Below are positions 1 to 6,288 of a stretch of DNA of 6,721 bases, in pieces (the stretch's first letter is position 1; each line of letters opens with the position of its first letter). Location of the stretch: contig DIXV01000055.1 of NCBI GenBank assembly GCA_002436115.1, forward strand, positions 3,873 to 10,593, read 5' to 3'. The position numbers and the translations under genes were made by a program. The notes beneath the pieces are model-generated. The model saw only the letters and a list, made by a program, of their open reading frames with translations. It searched no databases and was not told the origin of the DNA. Source of the DNA: Streptococcus sp. UBA6071. Its GTDB lineage: Bacteria > Bacillota > Bacilli > Lactobacillales > Streptococcaceae.

Positions 1-8
1 TTTTTGTG

Positions 9-24
9 TGAAAATGCATTTTCA
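9..24. repeat. Perfect 16-bp palindrome upstream of tdk
   Basis: TGAAAATGCATTTTCA reads identically on both strands with no mismatch or spacer. It lies about 47 bp upstream of the tdk -10 element. No T-run follows it on either strand (five T residues precede it on +), so it does not look like a rho-independent terminator. Its symmetry would suit a dimeric repressor or activator site, but I cannot name a regulator; it is two bases longer than a CcpA cre site. Confidence 0.5.
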
Positions 25-65
25 TCAGATAAACCTAATGAACGGCTAAGCAAAAATGGGGATTT

Positions 66-76
66 TATGATAAAAT
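66..76 (+). promoter_or_regulatory. Extended -10 promoter for tdk and probably the operon
   Basis: TATGATAAAAT fits the Gram-positive extended -10 pattern TRTGn-TATAAT, with -10 hexamer TAAAAT at 71-76 (one mismatch) and the TG at 68-69. No good -35 hexamer sits 16-18 bp upstream, which is usual for extended -10 promoters. Transcription would start near 83, leaving a leader of about 30 nt before the TTG start of tdk. Confidence 0.6.
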
Positions 77-99
77 AGTCTAGGTATTATTTAAAAGAT

Positions 100-103
100 G
101 GAG
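100..103 (+). promoter_or_regulatory. Ribosome binding site supporting the TTG start of tdk
   Basis: GGAG lies 8 nt before the TTG at 112. This spacing, together with the conserved [16 protein letters not shown] amino terminus that follows, decides the non-ATG start; no in-frame ATG occurs before residue 11, which is inside the P-loop. Confidence 0.7.
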
Positions 104-111
104 AACTTAGT

Positions 112-681
112 TTGGCACAGTTATACTACCGCTATGGAACGATGAACTCGGGCAAGACAATTGAGATTTTAAAGGTTGCTTATAATTACGAAGAACAAGG
201 TAAGCCTGTCATCATTATGACCAGTGCTCTTGATACGCGAGAAGAACTAGGCTATATTGCTAGTCGTATCGGCATTCGTCGAGAAGCCTATCCCATAACA
301 GCCCAGACCGATATTTTTGCCTATATCAAAGAATTAAAGGACCGCCCTTATTGTGTCTTAATTGATGAATGTCAGTTTTTAACGAAAAACAATGTCTATG
401 ATTTGGCGCGTGTAGTTGACGAGTTGGAAATCCCAGTGATGGCTTTCGGGTTGAAGAATGATTTCCGCAATGAACTATTTGAAGGTTCAAAATACCTGCT
501 CTTATTAGCGGATAAAATAGAGGAAATTAAAACCATTTGCCATTATTGCAGTAAGAAGGCGACAATGGTGTTGCGGACGGAGAATGGCGTGCCTGTCTAT
601 GCTGGTGAGCAGATTAAAATCGGAGGCAATGAAACCTATATATCTGTATGTCGTAAGCATTACTTTCAACCTAAAAAATAA
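112..681 (+). CDS. tdk: Thymidine kinase, TTG start
   Basis: Cytosolic type II thymidine kinase that phosphorylates thymidine to dTMP with ATP in the pyrimidine salvage pathway. The 189-residue protein opens with a Walker A P-loop at about residues 9-16 (GTMNSGKT). DECQF at 85-89 is the Walker B-like motif and contains the catalytic base Glu86. [14 protein letters not shown] at about 113-126 is the family's conserved segment leading into the lasso region. A structural zinc site is visible as C143-x2-C146 paired with C180-x2-H183, so the protein appears intact. Length matches streptococcal homologues. Translation begins at TTG with GGAG 8 nt upstream. It is the first gene after an extended -10 promoter, and 136 bp separate it from prfA without a terminator, so it probably leads the operon. 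Identification is very secure. Confidence 0.97.
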   Translation: MAQLYYRYGTMNSGKTIEILKVAYNYEEQGKPVIIMTSALDTREELGYIASRIGIRREAYPITAQTDIFAYIKELKDRPYCVLIDECQFLTKNNVYDLARVVDELEIPVMAFGLKNDFRNELFEGSKYLLLLADKIEEIKTICHYCSKKATMVLRTENGVPVYAGEQIKIGGNETYISVCRKHYFQPKK

Positions 682-817
682 AAGAGTAAATCCACAACGA
701 AATGCCAGAATGCTGCTTGGTTCTAAAAGGCCGATGAAAAATCATCAGAATGGCCGCCAGACATAGGAATCTTTCAGGTTACCAAGGGCAAGAATCTTAA
801 AATGAGGAAAAATACAC
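682..817 (+). other. Structured spacer between tdk and prfA
   Basis: This is the longest gap inside the operon. It holds a hairpin: GGCC (729-732), GATGA (733-737), loop AAAA, TCATC (742-746), then GGCC (752-755) after a 5-nt bulge. CTTGGT (716-721) is complementary to ACCAAG (781-786) and could enclose it. CAGAATG occurs twice (706-712 and 746-752). There is no T-run, so it is not a terminator. Only very short reading frames of 10-16 codons without ribosome binding sites occur. GAGGA at 804-808 is the prfA ribosome binding site, 9 nt before its ATG. Confidence 0.5.
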
Positions 818-1897
818 ATGAATATCTATGACCAGTTACAGTCTGTAGAGGATCGATATGAGGAATTGGGAGAGTTATTGAGCGACCCTGATGTTGTTAG
901 TGATAATAAACGCTTCATGTCACTGTCTAAAGAGGAAGCCAGTACACGTGATACTGTGACGGCTTATCGGGACTATAAAAAAATTATCCAGAACATGAAA
1001 GACGCAGAAGAAATTATTAAAGCTGCTGCTGGCGATGCTGAATTAGAAGAAATGGCTAAAGAAGAGTTAAAGGCAGCTAAAATAGAAAAGGAAGTTTATG
1101 AAGAAAAGCTGAAATTCTTGCTTTTGCCCAAGGATCCCAATGATGATAAAAACATTATTTTGGAAATCCGTGGTGCAGCAGGTGGTGATGAGGCAGCTCT
1201 CTTTGCAGGTGATCTTTTGAACATGTATCAAAAGTATGCTGAAAGTCAAGGTTGGCGGTTTGATGTTATGGAAGTTTCCTTAAATGGTGTTGGTGGTCTA
1301 AAGGAGGTCATCGCTATGGTATCCGGACAGTCTGTCTATTCTAAACTCAAATATGAATCGGGAGCTCACCGAGTGCAGCGTGTTCCTGTGACGGAGAGTC
1401 AGGGGCGTGTCCATACATCAACTGCCACTGTTCTTGTCATGCCAGAAGTCGAAGAAGTGGATTATGAGATTGCTGCGAAAGATTTGCGGGTAGACATCTA
1501 TCATGCTTCTGGTGCAGGTGGTCAGAATGTCAATAAAGTAGCGACAGCCGTACGAATTGTCCATTTACCTACTAATATTAAAGTCGAGATGCAAGAAGAG
1601 CGGACACAACAAAAAAACCGTGATAAGGCCATGAAAATTATCCGAGCGCGGGTAGCAGACCATTTTGCACAGATTGCTCAGGACGAACAAGATGCTGAAC
1701 GTAAATCCACCATCGGGACAGGTGATCGTTCAGAGCGTATTCGTACCTATAATTTCCCACAAAATCGAGTAACCGACCATCGAATAGGTCTGACCTTACA
1801 GAAGTTGGATACGATTTTATCTGGAAAAATGGACGAAGTGGTTGATGCTTTAGTGCTCTACGACCAAACCCAAAAACTAGAAGAGTTGAACAAGTAA
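818..1897 (+). CDS. prfA: Peptide chain release factor 1 (RF1)
   Basis: Cytosolic class I release factor that recognises UAA and UAG in the ribosomal A site and triggers hydrolysis of peptidyl-tRNA. The 359 residues match the usual length of RF1. Residues 1 to about 110 form the helical domain 1. The codon-recognition PxT motif is P190-V191-T192, followed by [11 protein letters not shown]2 would have SPF here, so this is RF1. The catalytic loop GAGGQNVNK carries GGQ at 234-236, and Gln236 is the expected methylation target of PrmC, whose gene follows directly. The ATG at 818 has GAGGA 9 nt upstream. The stop codon TAA shares its last base with the next start (TAATG). A strong Shine-Dalgarno followed by an in-frame ATG at codon 167 lies inside the gene (see the separate entry). 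Confidence 0.98.
   Translation: MNIYDQLQSVEDRYEELGELLSDPDVVSDNKRFMSLSKEEASTRDTVTAYRDYKKIIQNMKDAEEIIKAAAGDAELEEMAKEELKAAKIEKEVYEEKLKFLLLPKDPNDDKNIILEIRGAAGGDEAALFAGDLLNMYQKYAESQGWRFDVMEVSLNGVGGLKEVIAMVSGQSVYSKLKYESGAHRVQRVPVTESQGRVHTSTATVLVMPEVEEVDYEIAAKDLRVDIYHASGAGGQNVNKVATAVRIVHLPTNIKVEMQEERTQQKNRDKAMKIIRARVADHFAQIAQDEQDAERKSTIGTGDRSERIRTYNFPQNRVTDHRIGLTLQKLDTILSGKMDEVVDALVLYDQTQKLEELNK
1301..1318 (+). promoter_or_regulatory. Internal Shine-Dalgarno plus in-frame ATG in prfA
   Basis: AAGGAGG at 1301-1307 is followed after 8 nt by ATG at 1316-1318, which is codon 167 of prfA and in frame. A start here would give a 193-residue product holding the PVT and GGQ motifs but lacking domain 1. The AAG GAG codons encode Lys162-Glu163, a conserved position in RF1, so the match may be incidental. 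It is at least a candidate internal start or pause site. Confidence 0.3.
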
Positions 1898-2727
1898 TGA
1901 CTTATGCACAACGATTTGCAGCTTATGAAAAGAGACTAGTCGCCTTAGGTGAAGAAGCAGAAGCGCTTCAGTTTGTTTTTCGTCATAAGAAAAACATGTC
2001 CCTAACAGATTTTGTTTTGTCGTTGAATAAGGCGGTTACTCCAGAAGATGACCAATTATTGGAGGACTTGTTTCAACAATTGTCCCAACATTTCCCTGCT
2101 CAGTATATTCTTGGGCAAGTAGCATTTTCTGGTCTGTCTCTTGTCGTTGACGAACGGGCATTGATTCCCAGACCTGAAACAGAAGAATTGGTTTCCTTAG
2201 TTTTAGAGGAGAATCAAGAAGCAGACTTGCAAGTCCTAGATCTTTGTACAGGCTCTGGAGCGATAGCGCTCGCTTTAAAAAAGAACCGCCCTCATTGGCA
2301 GCTTTCAGCTAGTGATATCTCAGAAGCTTCAATTGCGCTGGCAAAAGAAAACGGAAAACGTCAAAACTTAAGTGTCACCTTCATCTCATCGGATCTTTTT
2401 AGTGCATTGTCAAGGCCATTTGATCTAATAATCTCAAATCCACCTTATATTGCACCTAAAGATAAGGCAGAAGTGGGCACGAATGTTTTAGCTTGGGAAC
2501 CTCACTTAGCATTATTTGCTGAGGAAAATGGCTTGGCTGTCTTCCGAAGAATTGCAGAAGAAGCAGGGGCTTATCTAACCAAAACAGGAAAGCTCTATCT
2601 GGAAATTGGCTATAAGCAGGGGCAGGCGGTTAAGAAGCTGTTTGAGGAACACTTTCCCAATCATCGGGTAAGGACTCTAAAGGATAGTTTTGGAAAAGAC
2701 AGGATGGTGGTGGTTGATGGTGGTTGA
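1897..2727 (+). CDS. prmC: Release factor glutamine methyltransferase (HemK family)
   Basis: S-adenosylmethionine-dependent N5-glutamine methyltransferase that modifies the GGQ glutamine of RF1 and RF2, raising termination efficiency. In the 276-residue protein the amino-terminal helical substrate-binding domain covers about residues 1-85 and the Rossmann methyltransferase domain follows. PRPETE at 91-96, SAM-binding motif I DLCTGSGAIALAL at 115-127, the catalytic NPPY at 181-184 and EPHLALF at 201-207 are all present. Length is typical. The ATG overlaps the prfA TAA by one base and has no clear Shine-Dalgarno, so translation probably depends on coupling to prfA, its own substrate gene. The carboxyl terminus (VVVDGG) is encoded by a 10-bp tandem duplication shared with the start of the next gene. 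Identification is very secure. Confidence 0.97.
   Translation: MTYAQRFAAYEKRLVALGEEAEALQFVFRHKKNMSLTDFVLSLNKAVTPEDDQLLEDLFQQLSQHFPAQYILGQVAFSGLSLVVDERALIPRPETEELVSLVLEENQEADLQVLDLCTGSGAIALALKKNRPHWQLSASDISEASIALAKENGKRQNLSVTFISSDLFSALSRPFDLIISNPPYIAPKDKAEVGTNVLAWEPHLALFAEENGLAVFRRIAEEAGAYLTKTGKLYLEIGYKQGQAVKKLFEEHFPNHRVRTLKDSFGKDRMVVVDGG
2708..2727 (+). repeat. Perfect 10-bp tandem duplication at the prmC/tsaC junction
   Basis: TGGTGGTTGA occurs twice in direct tandem, at 2708-2717 and 2718-2727. The second copy ends in the TGA stop of prmC, and the junction of the two copies creates the ATG (2717-2719) that starts the next gene. Removing one copy shifts the prmC frame into the tsaC frame without an intervening stop. 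Confidence 0.9.
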
Positions 2728-3313
2728 TTTTTATAAGACTATCCAAGCAGGTGGAGCACTTATCTTGCCAACAGAGACTGTTTATGGACTCTTCGCACAA
2801 GCTTTGAATGAGGAGGCAGTCAGCAGGGTTTACCAACTAAAAAGAAGGCCTAAAGAGAAAGCCATGAACTTAAATGTGGCTAGCTTGAAAGACATCTACC
2901 AGTTCTCAAAGGACCAACCAGACTATCTTCCTCAGCTCTACCAATATTTTCTACCCGGCCCTTTAACCCTAATCTTAAAGGCAAATTCTTTGGTTCCTGT
3001 TTGGGTTAATTCTGGTTTAGAGACGGTGGGTTTTAGAGTGCCAAAGCATCCTGTAACTCTGGATGTGATTGAGCAGACTGGCCCTCTGATTGGTCCCTCA
3101 GCAAACCTTTCAGGAAAAGCTAGTGGTCGGCAGTTTTCAGAGATTTCGAATCAATTTGACGGCCTTATTCAAGGCTATCAAGATGATCTAGCCATTAGTG
3201 GACAGGATTCGACAATCCTTGATCTATCGGGTGACAAGCCAAGGATTCTTCGGCAGGGGGAAATCACAAGAGAAGCTCTTGAAAAGTCAATTCCCCAAAT
3301 AGTATTTCATTGA
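2717..3313 (+). CDS. L-threonylcarbamoyladenylate synthase, short TsaC/YrdC form
   Basis: Sua5/YciO/YrdC family enzyme that makes threonylcarbamoyl-AMP from threonine, bicarbonate and ATP, the first step of t6A37 modification of ANN-decoding tRNAs; TsaBDE proteins encoded elsewhere complete it. From the ATG at 2717 it has 198 residues, only the YrdC domain, without the extra carboxyl-terminal domain of full Sua5 proteins. Visible motifs are LPTETVYGL (17-25), KRRPKEKAMNL (42-52) with the nucleotide-binding KRxxxK residues, FLPGPLTLIL (78-87), PSANLSG (127-133), STILDLSG (165-172) and ILRQGEI (177-183). I prefer ATG 2717 over the TTG at 2690, whose extra residues include three tryptophans read from prmC DNA. 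The gene overlaps prmC by 11 nt and lacks a strong ribosome binding site, suggesting coupled translation. GTG at 2720 is another possible start. Confidence 0.93.
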   Translation: MVVDFYKTIQAGGALILPTETVYGLFAQALNEEAVSRVYQLKRRPKEKAMNLNVASLKDIYQFSKDQPDYLPQLYQYFLPGPLTLILKANSLVPVWVNSGLETVGFRVPKHPVTLDVIEQTGPLIGPSANLSGKASGRQFSEISNQFDGLIQGYQDDLAISGQDSTILDLSGDKPRILRQGEITREALEKSIPQIVFH

Positions 3314-3348
3314 GTGTATAACTAATAACTTTAATTTTTATGTTACAA

Positions 3349-3354
3349 AAGGAG
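3349..3354 (+). promoter_or_regulatory. Ribosome binding site that fixes the glyA start
   Basis: AAGGAG ends 6 nt before the ATG at 3361. An upstream in-frame ATG at 3340 would place this site inside the coding region and add seven residues (MLQKEKK) that are not expected in the family. This decides for 3361. Confidence 0.85.
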
Positions 3355-3360
3355 AAAAAA

Positions 3361-4611
3361 ATGATTTTTGATAAAATAGATTATGAAGCATTCGACCCTG
3401 AAGTTTGGGCAGCCATTAAAGCAGAAGAGGTACGTCAGCAGAATAATATTGAGCTTATTGCCTCAGAAAATGTCGTCAGCAAAGCTGTTATGGCAGCTCA
3501 GGGTTCCGTCTTGACAAATAAATATGCAGAAGGCTATCCCGGTCGGCGTTATTATGGCGGAACAGACTGTGTGGATGTTATCGAAAATCTCGCCATCGAA
3601 CGTGCCAAGGCATTATTTGGGGCAACGTTTGCTAATGTTCAGCCTCACTCAGGAAGTCAGGCAAATGCAGCGGCTTACATGGCACTCATAAACCCTGGTG
3701 ATACTGTTATGGGAATGGATCTATCAGCAGGCGGACATTTGACTCATGGTTCATCAGTTAGCTTTTCTGGTAAGACCTATAACTTTGTTTCTTATAACGT
3801 TGATAAGGAAACAGAATTACTAGATTATGATGCTATCGCTCAGCAAGCGAAAGACGTTCAACCCAAACTCATTGTAGCTGGTGCTTCGGCTTATTCTCAA
3901 CAGATTGATTTTGCTGTCTTTCGTGAGATTGCTGATAGTGTTGGTGCTTACCTTATGGTCGATATGGCTCACATTGCAGGCTTAGTAGCAGCTAGCCTTC
4001 ATCAAAATCCAGTTCCTTATGCTGACATTACAACAACGACAACCCATAAAACCCTGCGTGGTCCTCGTGGAGGATTGGTTTTAACCAATAATGAAGACCT
4101 TGCTAAAAAAATCAATTCAGCAGTATTTCCAGGCCTTCAAGGTGGTCCTCTTGAACACGTCATTGCAGCCAAAGCAATTTCCTTTAAAGAATGTATGGAT
4201 CCAGAGTTCAAGGTCTATGGAGAAGCCGTTATCAAAAATGCTCAAGCTATGGTAGAAGTCTTCAAGGCTCATGGGAAGTTTCGGGTGATTTCAGGTGGAA
4301 CGCAAACCCATGTCTTTCTGGTTGATGTTACGCAAGCCGTTGAGAATGGTAAAGTAGCCCAACAGGTTTTGGAAGAAGCCAATATCACCCTTAATAAAAA
4401 TTCCATTCCTTATGAGACGTTATCTCCGTTTAAAACCTCTGGTATCCGTATTGGTAGTCCAGCCATTACTAGTCGAGGTATGGGGGTTTCAGAAAGCAAG
4501 CAGATTGCAGAAGCTATTATTCGTGTCCTTGAAAATGCAGATAATCCAAAGGTTATCGAAGAAGTTCGACAAGCTATTAAAGTTTTAACAGATTCTTTTC
4601 CCTTGTACTAG
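3361..4611 (+). CDS. glyA: Serine hydroxymethyltransferase
   Basis: Cytosolic PLP enzyme that converts serine and tetrahydrofolate to glycine and 5,10-methylene-tetrahydrofolate, the main one-carbon source for thymidylate, purines and methionine. The 416 residues match the bacterial family. Visible are ELIASEN at 31-37, [13 protein letters not shown] at about 55-67, the PLP-contacting Asp201 and His204 in VDMAHIAG, the PLP-binding Lys230 in [15 protein letters not shown], and Arg363 in SGIRIGSPA, which binds the substrate carboxylate. Nothing is missing. The 47-bp AT-rich gap after the tsaC-like gene and a strong AAGGAG give it independent translation initiation. A promoter there is not convincing, so it may share the upstream transcript. 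Only 14 bp separate its stop from the next start. Confidence 0.98.
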   Translation: MIFDKIDYEAFDPEVWAAIKAEEVRQQNNIELIASENVVSKAVMAAQGSVLTNKYAEGYPGRRYYGGTDCVDVIENLAIERAKALFGATFANVQPHSGSQANAAAYMALINPGDTVMGMDLSAGGHLTHGSSVSFSGKTYNFVSYNVDKETELLDYDAIAQQAKDVQPKLIVAGASAYSQQIDFAVFREIADSVGAYLMVDMAHIAGLVAASLHQNPVPYADITTTTTHKTLRGPRGGLVLTNNEDLAKKINSAVFPGLQGGPLEHVIAAKAISFKECMDPEFKVYGEAVIKNAQAMVEVFKAHGKFRVISGGTQTHVFLVDVTQAVENGKVAQQVLEEANITLNKNSIPYETLSPFKTSGIRIGSPAITSRGMGVSESKQIAEAIIRVLENADNPKVIEEVRQAIKVLTDSFPLY

Positions 4612-4625
4612 AAAGGTCTCTGAAC

Positions 4626-5600
4626 GTGGATATTTACATCAAAAAAGCCATTATTCACCAATTCCTTCCGACGGATACAGAACTCGTTTTTGCAGATAAG
4701 TTGCTCGAAATCAGCCCTAGAATTGAAGAGTATTTCCGCAAAAAGATTGAGAGAGTTTACTCAGATCAGGCAAAAAAAGGTGTCTTAGATGCTGAAAATG
4801 CATTCTTGTCACAGGTGACAGATGATTTAGTGACGACTTCTCTTAAGATTGCGGAGACTTGGCGCGAGGCATTTTCGGTCTCTGAAAATCAGAAAACAAA
4901 TGATTTGATTTTCCTTGAGTTTGAGACAGCAGGCATTAACCATTTTTGCTTTATGAGACTGGCTCTTCGGGAAAGCTTAGCACATTTGGGGAGCGACCTG
5001 GACAATCCGATTAAAGTTACCCAAAATAATTTACCCGGACCTGGAACACCTCCAGATGAAGCTTTAATCATTAACCGTTCAAGTCGTCAGTATTTACTCT
5101 TAGAAAAAAGAATTAAGTATAATGGGGCCTTTCTGAATTATTTCTCTGAGAATTTGCTTAAGGACAGCCCTCGGATTTCTGTGCAAAAATCAATTAAAAC
5201 GCTGGAGCAAACTGCCCATAAAGTGGCACAGCATTTTCAGCAAGACGACTTTCAATTTCAGTCCAAAGTCAAGTCTGCTATCCATAAACATCTGGAAGAA
5301 GAAGATGCCCTATCACCAGAAGAATTAGCTGATAACCTCTTCGATCATCACTTGACGGCACGATTGACCTTTATTGATCAGGTTAAAGAAAGCATTCCAG
5401 AACCTATTACCTTTGAGGGAATTGATACCAGTCGACAGGTCAAAAAATTTGAGAATCAGACCTTATCCCTATCAAATGGTATAGAGCTTATCGTCCCTAA
5501 TACTGTCTATGATGATGCTGAATCCGTTGAATTTATCCAAAATACGGATGGCACCTATTCTATTTTAATTAAAAACATTGAGGCTATAAAAAATAAATAA
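4626..5600 (+). CDS. Nucleoid-associated protein, YejK/NA37 family, GTG start
   Basis: Predicted cytosolic nucleoid-associated protein of the 37-kDa NA37 family (YejK or NdpA in E. coli, where it is reported to interact with topoisomerase IV). The role in streptococci is not established. The 324 residues are close to the family length. The start MDIYIKKAIIHQF, the central INRSSRQYLLLEKRIKYNGAF (149-169, first and last residues inclusive), DDFQFQSKVKSAI (207-219), LTARLTFIDQVKE (243-255) and the terminal NGIELIVPNTVYDDAESVEF region (284-303) match what I recall of streptococcal homologues. No membrane segment or signal peptide is seen. GTG at 4626 is preceded by GAAAGG with 9 nt spacing. The gene lies 14 bp after glyA and its TAA overlaps the next ATG by one base. 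Family membership is confident; function is inferred only from distant relatives. Confidence 0.88.
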   Translation: MDIYIKKAIIHQFLPTDTELVFADKLLEISPRIEEYFRKKIERVYSDQAKKGVLDAENAFLSQVTDDLVTTSLKIAETWREAFSVSENQKTNDLIFLEFETAGINHFCFMRLALRESLAHLGSDLDNPIKVTQNNLPGPGTPPDEALIINRSSRQYLLLEKRIKYNGAFLNYFSENLLKDSPRISVQKSIKTLEQTAHKVAQHFQQDDFQFQSKVKSAIHKHLEEEDALSPEELADNLFDHHLTARLTFIDQVKESIPEPITFEGIDTSRQVKKFENQTLSLSNGIELIVPNTVYDDAESVEFIQNTDGTYSILIKNIEAIKNK

Positions 5601-6205
5601 TGTTTAAGAAAATCCTAAAACTCCTCCTAATCAGCCTCCTTCTTTTCATCGGTTTTAAGCTTTATCAAGCTTACCATGATATCAAGCAGGTCATGAGTCA
5701 CCGTTCTTTGGTCCAAGAGATTATCAAAGAAGAGAATAGTTCGGTGGATGAAGATTTGGTGCTTGCCATGATTTATACAGAAACCAAGGGACGGTCCGCT
5801 GATCTCATGCAATCAAGTGAGAGCATTACGGGGTCAACAAATACCATTACCGATAGTCGAGAAAGTATTCGCCAAGGCATAAAGATTCTAGAGAAGAATC
5901 TGGCATTAGCGAAAGAAGCTGGGCTTGATGAATGGGTGGCAGTTCAGGCCTATAATTTTGGAAGTGCTTATATTGATTATGTGGCAAAACACGGGGGAGA
6001 AAACCTTATTCGTGTCGCAAAGGAGTATTCACGTGACATCGTGGCTCCCAGTTTAGGCAATACCACCGAAAAGACCTATATTTACTACCATCCAATTGCA
6101 CTCATTCATGGGGGACAACTCTATGTTAATGGTGGCAACATCTACTATTCACGCCAAGTCAGAACCAATATGTACCTTATCGCATTCATGAACTCATTCC
6201 CTTGA
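5600..6205 (+). CDS. Membrane-anchored lysozyme-like protein (PvaA-type)
   Basis: Predicted cell-wall hydrolase of the lysozyme-like/soluble lytic transglycosylase fold, resembling pneumococcal vaccine antigen A. It would cleave the glycan strands of peptidoglycan outside the membrane; activity is inferred. In 201 residues, a basic start (MFKK) is followed by a hydrophobic helix at about 5-22 with no lipobox or clear signal peptidase site, so it is probably a signal anchor. The catalytic domain shows the putative acid Glu61 in AMIYTETKG, DLMQSSES at 68-75, TNTITDSRESIRQG at about 80-93 and QAYNFGSAYIDY at 116-127, as in lytic transglycosylases. The ATG overlaps the upstream TAA (TAATG) and no Shine-Dalgarno is visible at the right distance, so translation is probably coupled to the nucleoid-protein gene. 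A possible terminator begins at its stop codon. It is the last gene of the operon. Confidence 0.88.
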   Translation: MFKKILKLLLISLLLFIGFKLYQAYHDIKQVMSHRSLVQEIIKEENSSVDEDLVLAMIYTETKGRSADLMQSSESITGSTNTITDSRESIRQGIKILEKNLALAKEAGLDEWVAVQAYNFGSAYIDYVAKHGGENLIRVAKEYSRDIVAPSLGNTTEKTYIYYHPIALIHGGQLYVNGGNIYYSRQVRTNMYLIAFMNSFP

Positions 6206-6223
6206 GAACATGGGTGTTTTTTT
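6195..6223 (+). terminator. Weak rho-independent terminator after the lysozyme-like gene
   Basis: CATTCCC (6195-6201) can pair with GGGTG (6212-6216), with two bulged T residues and a 10-nt loop, followed directly by seven T residues (6217-6223). An alternative stem is AACA/TGTT (6207-6210 with 6215-6218). The stem is weak, so termination may be partial. The position, between the last operon gene and a fresh promoter, supports it. Confidence 0.45.
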
Positions 6224-6254
6224 GATAAAAAAGCCAGAGTCTCAGTGAATATTT

Positions 6255-6263
6255 TGGTATAAT
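6255..6263 (+). promoter_or_regulatory. Extended -10 promoter for dnaE
   Basis: A perfect TATAAT at 6258-6263 is preceded by TGG, giving an extended -10 (TGn-TATAAT). No good -35 element is found at 16-18 bp (the region reads CAGAGT); TTGATA at 6222-6227 is 30 bp away and too far. Transcription would start near 6270, giving a leader of about 19 nt. Confidence 0.7.
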
Positions 6264-6277
6264 AATAGAAAAGCAAG

Positions 6278-6284
6278 AAGGAGG
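6278..6284 (+). promoter_or_regulatory. Strong ribosome binding site of dnaE
   Basis: AAGGAGG, fully complementary to the 16S rRNA tail, ends 4 nt before the ATG at 6289. The spacing is slightly short but it clearly fixes the start. Confidence 0.85.
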
Positions 6285-6288
6285 CCTC

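Noticed and set aside
9..24. The upstream palindrome as a CcpA cre site
   Set aside because: The cre consensus is 14 bp with a central CG; this palindrome is 16 bp with a central GC, so spacing and core do not fit.
1..78. Reading frame open from the left edge to TAG at 76-78, as the end of an upstream gene
   Set aside because: Only 25 codons are visible, they run through the tdk promoter, and the translation is not recognisable.
584..766. 60-codon + strand reading frame overlapping the end of tdk
   Set aside because: Two thirds of it lies inside tdk in another frame, the protein is low in recognisable features, and no ribosome binding site precedes it.
702..800. Very short frames in the tdk-prfA spacer (starts at 702, 734 and 750) as leader peptides
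   Set aside because: They are 10-16 codons long without proper ribosome binding sites, and no run of a regulatory amino acid or terminator/antiterminator pair is seen.
1067..1249. Minus-strand 60-codon frame inside prfA
   Set aside because: Shadow of an intact, strongly conserved gene; its cysteine- and phenylalanine-rich translation looks like no protein family. The same applies to minus-strand frames at 2630-2836, 4889-5071 and 5627-5812.
2224..2235. Perfect 12-bp palindrome GACTTGCAAGTC within prmC
   Set aside because: It sits inside a conserved coding stretch, is isolated, and is short enough to be chance.
3310..3337. Promoter for glyA (TTGAGT, 16 bp, TAATTT)
   Set aside because: The -10 matches only three of six bases and there is no TG extension. 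The AT-rich gap produces such matches easily, so I do not call it.
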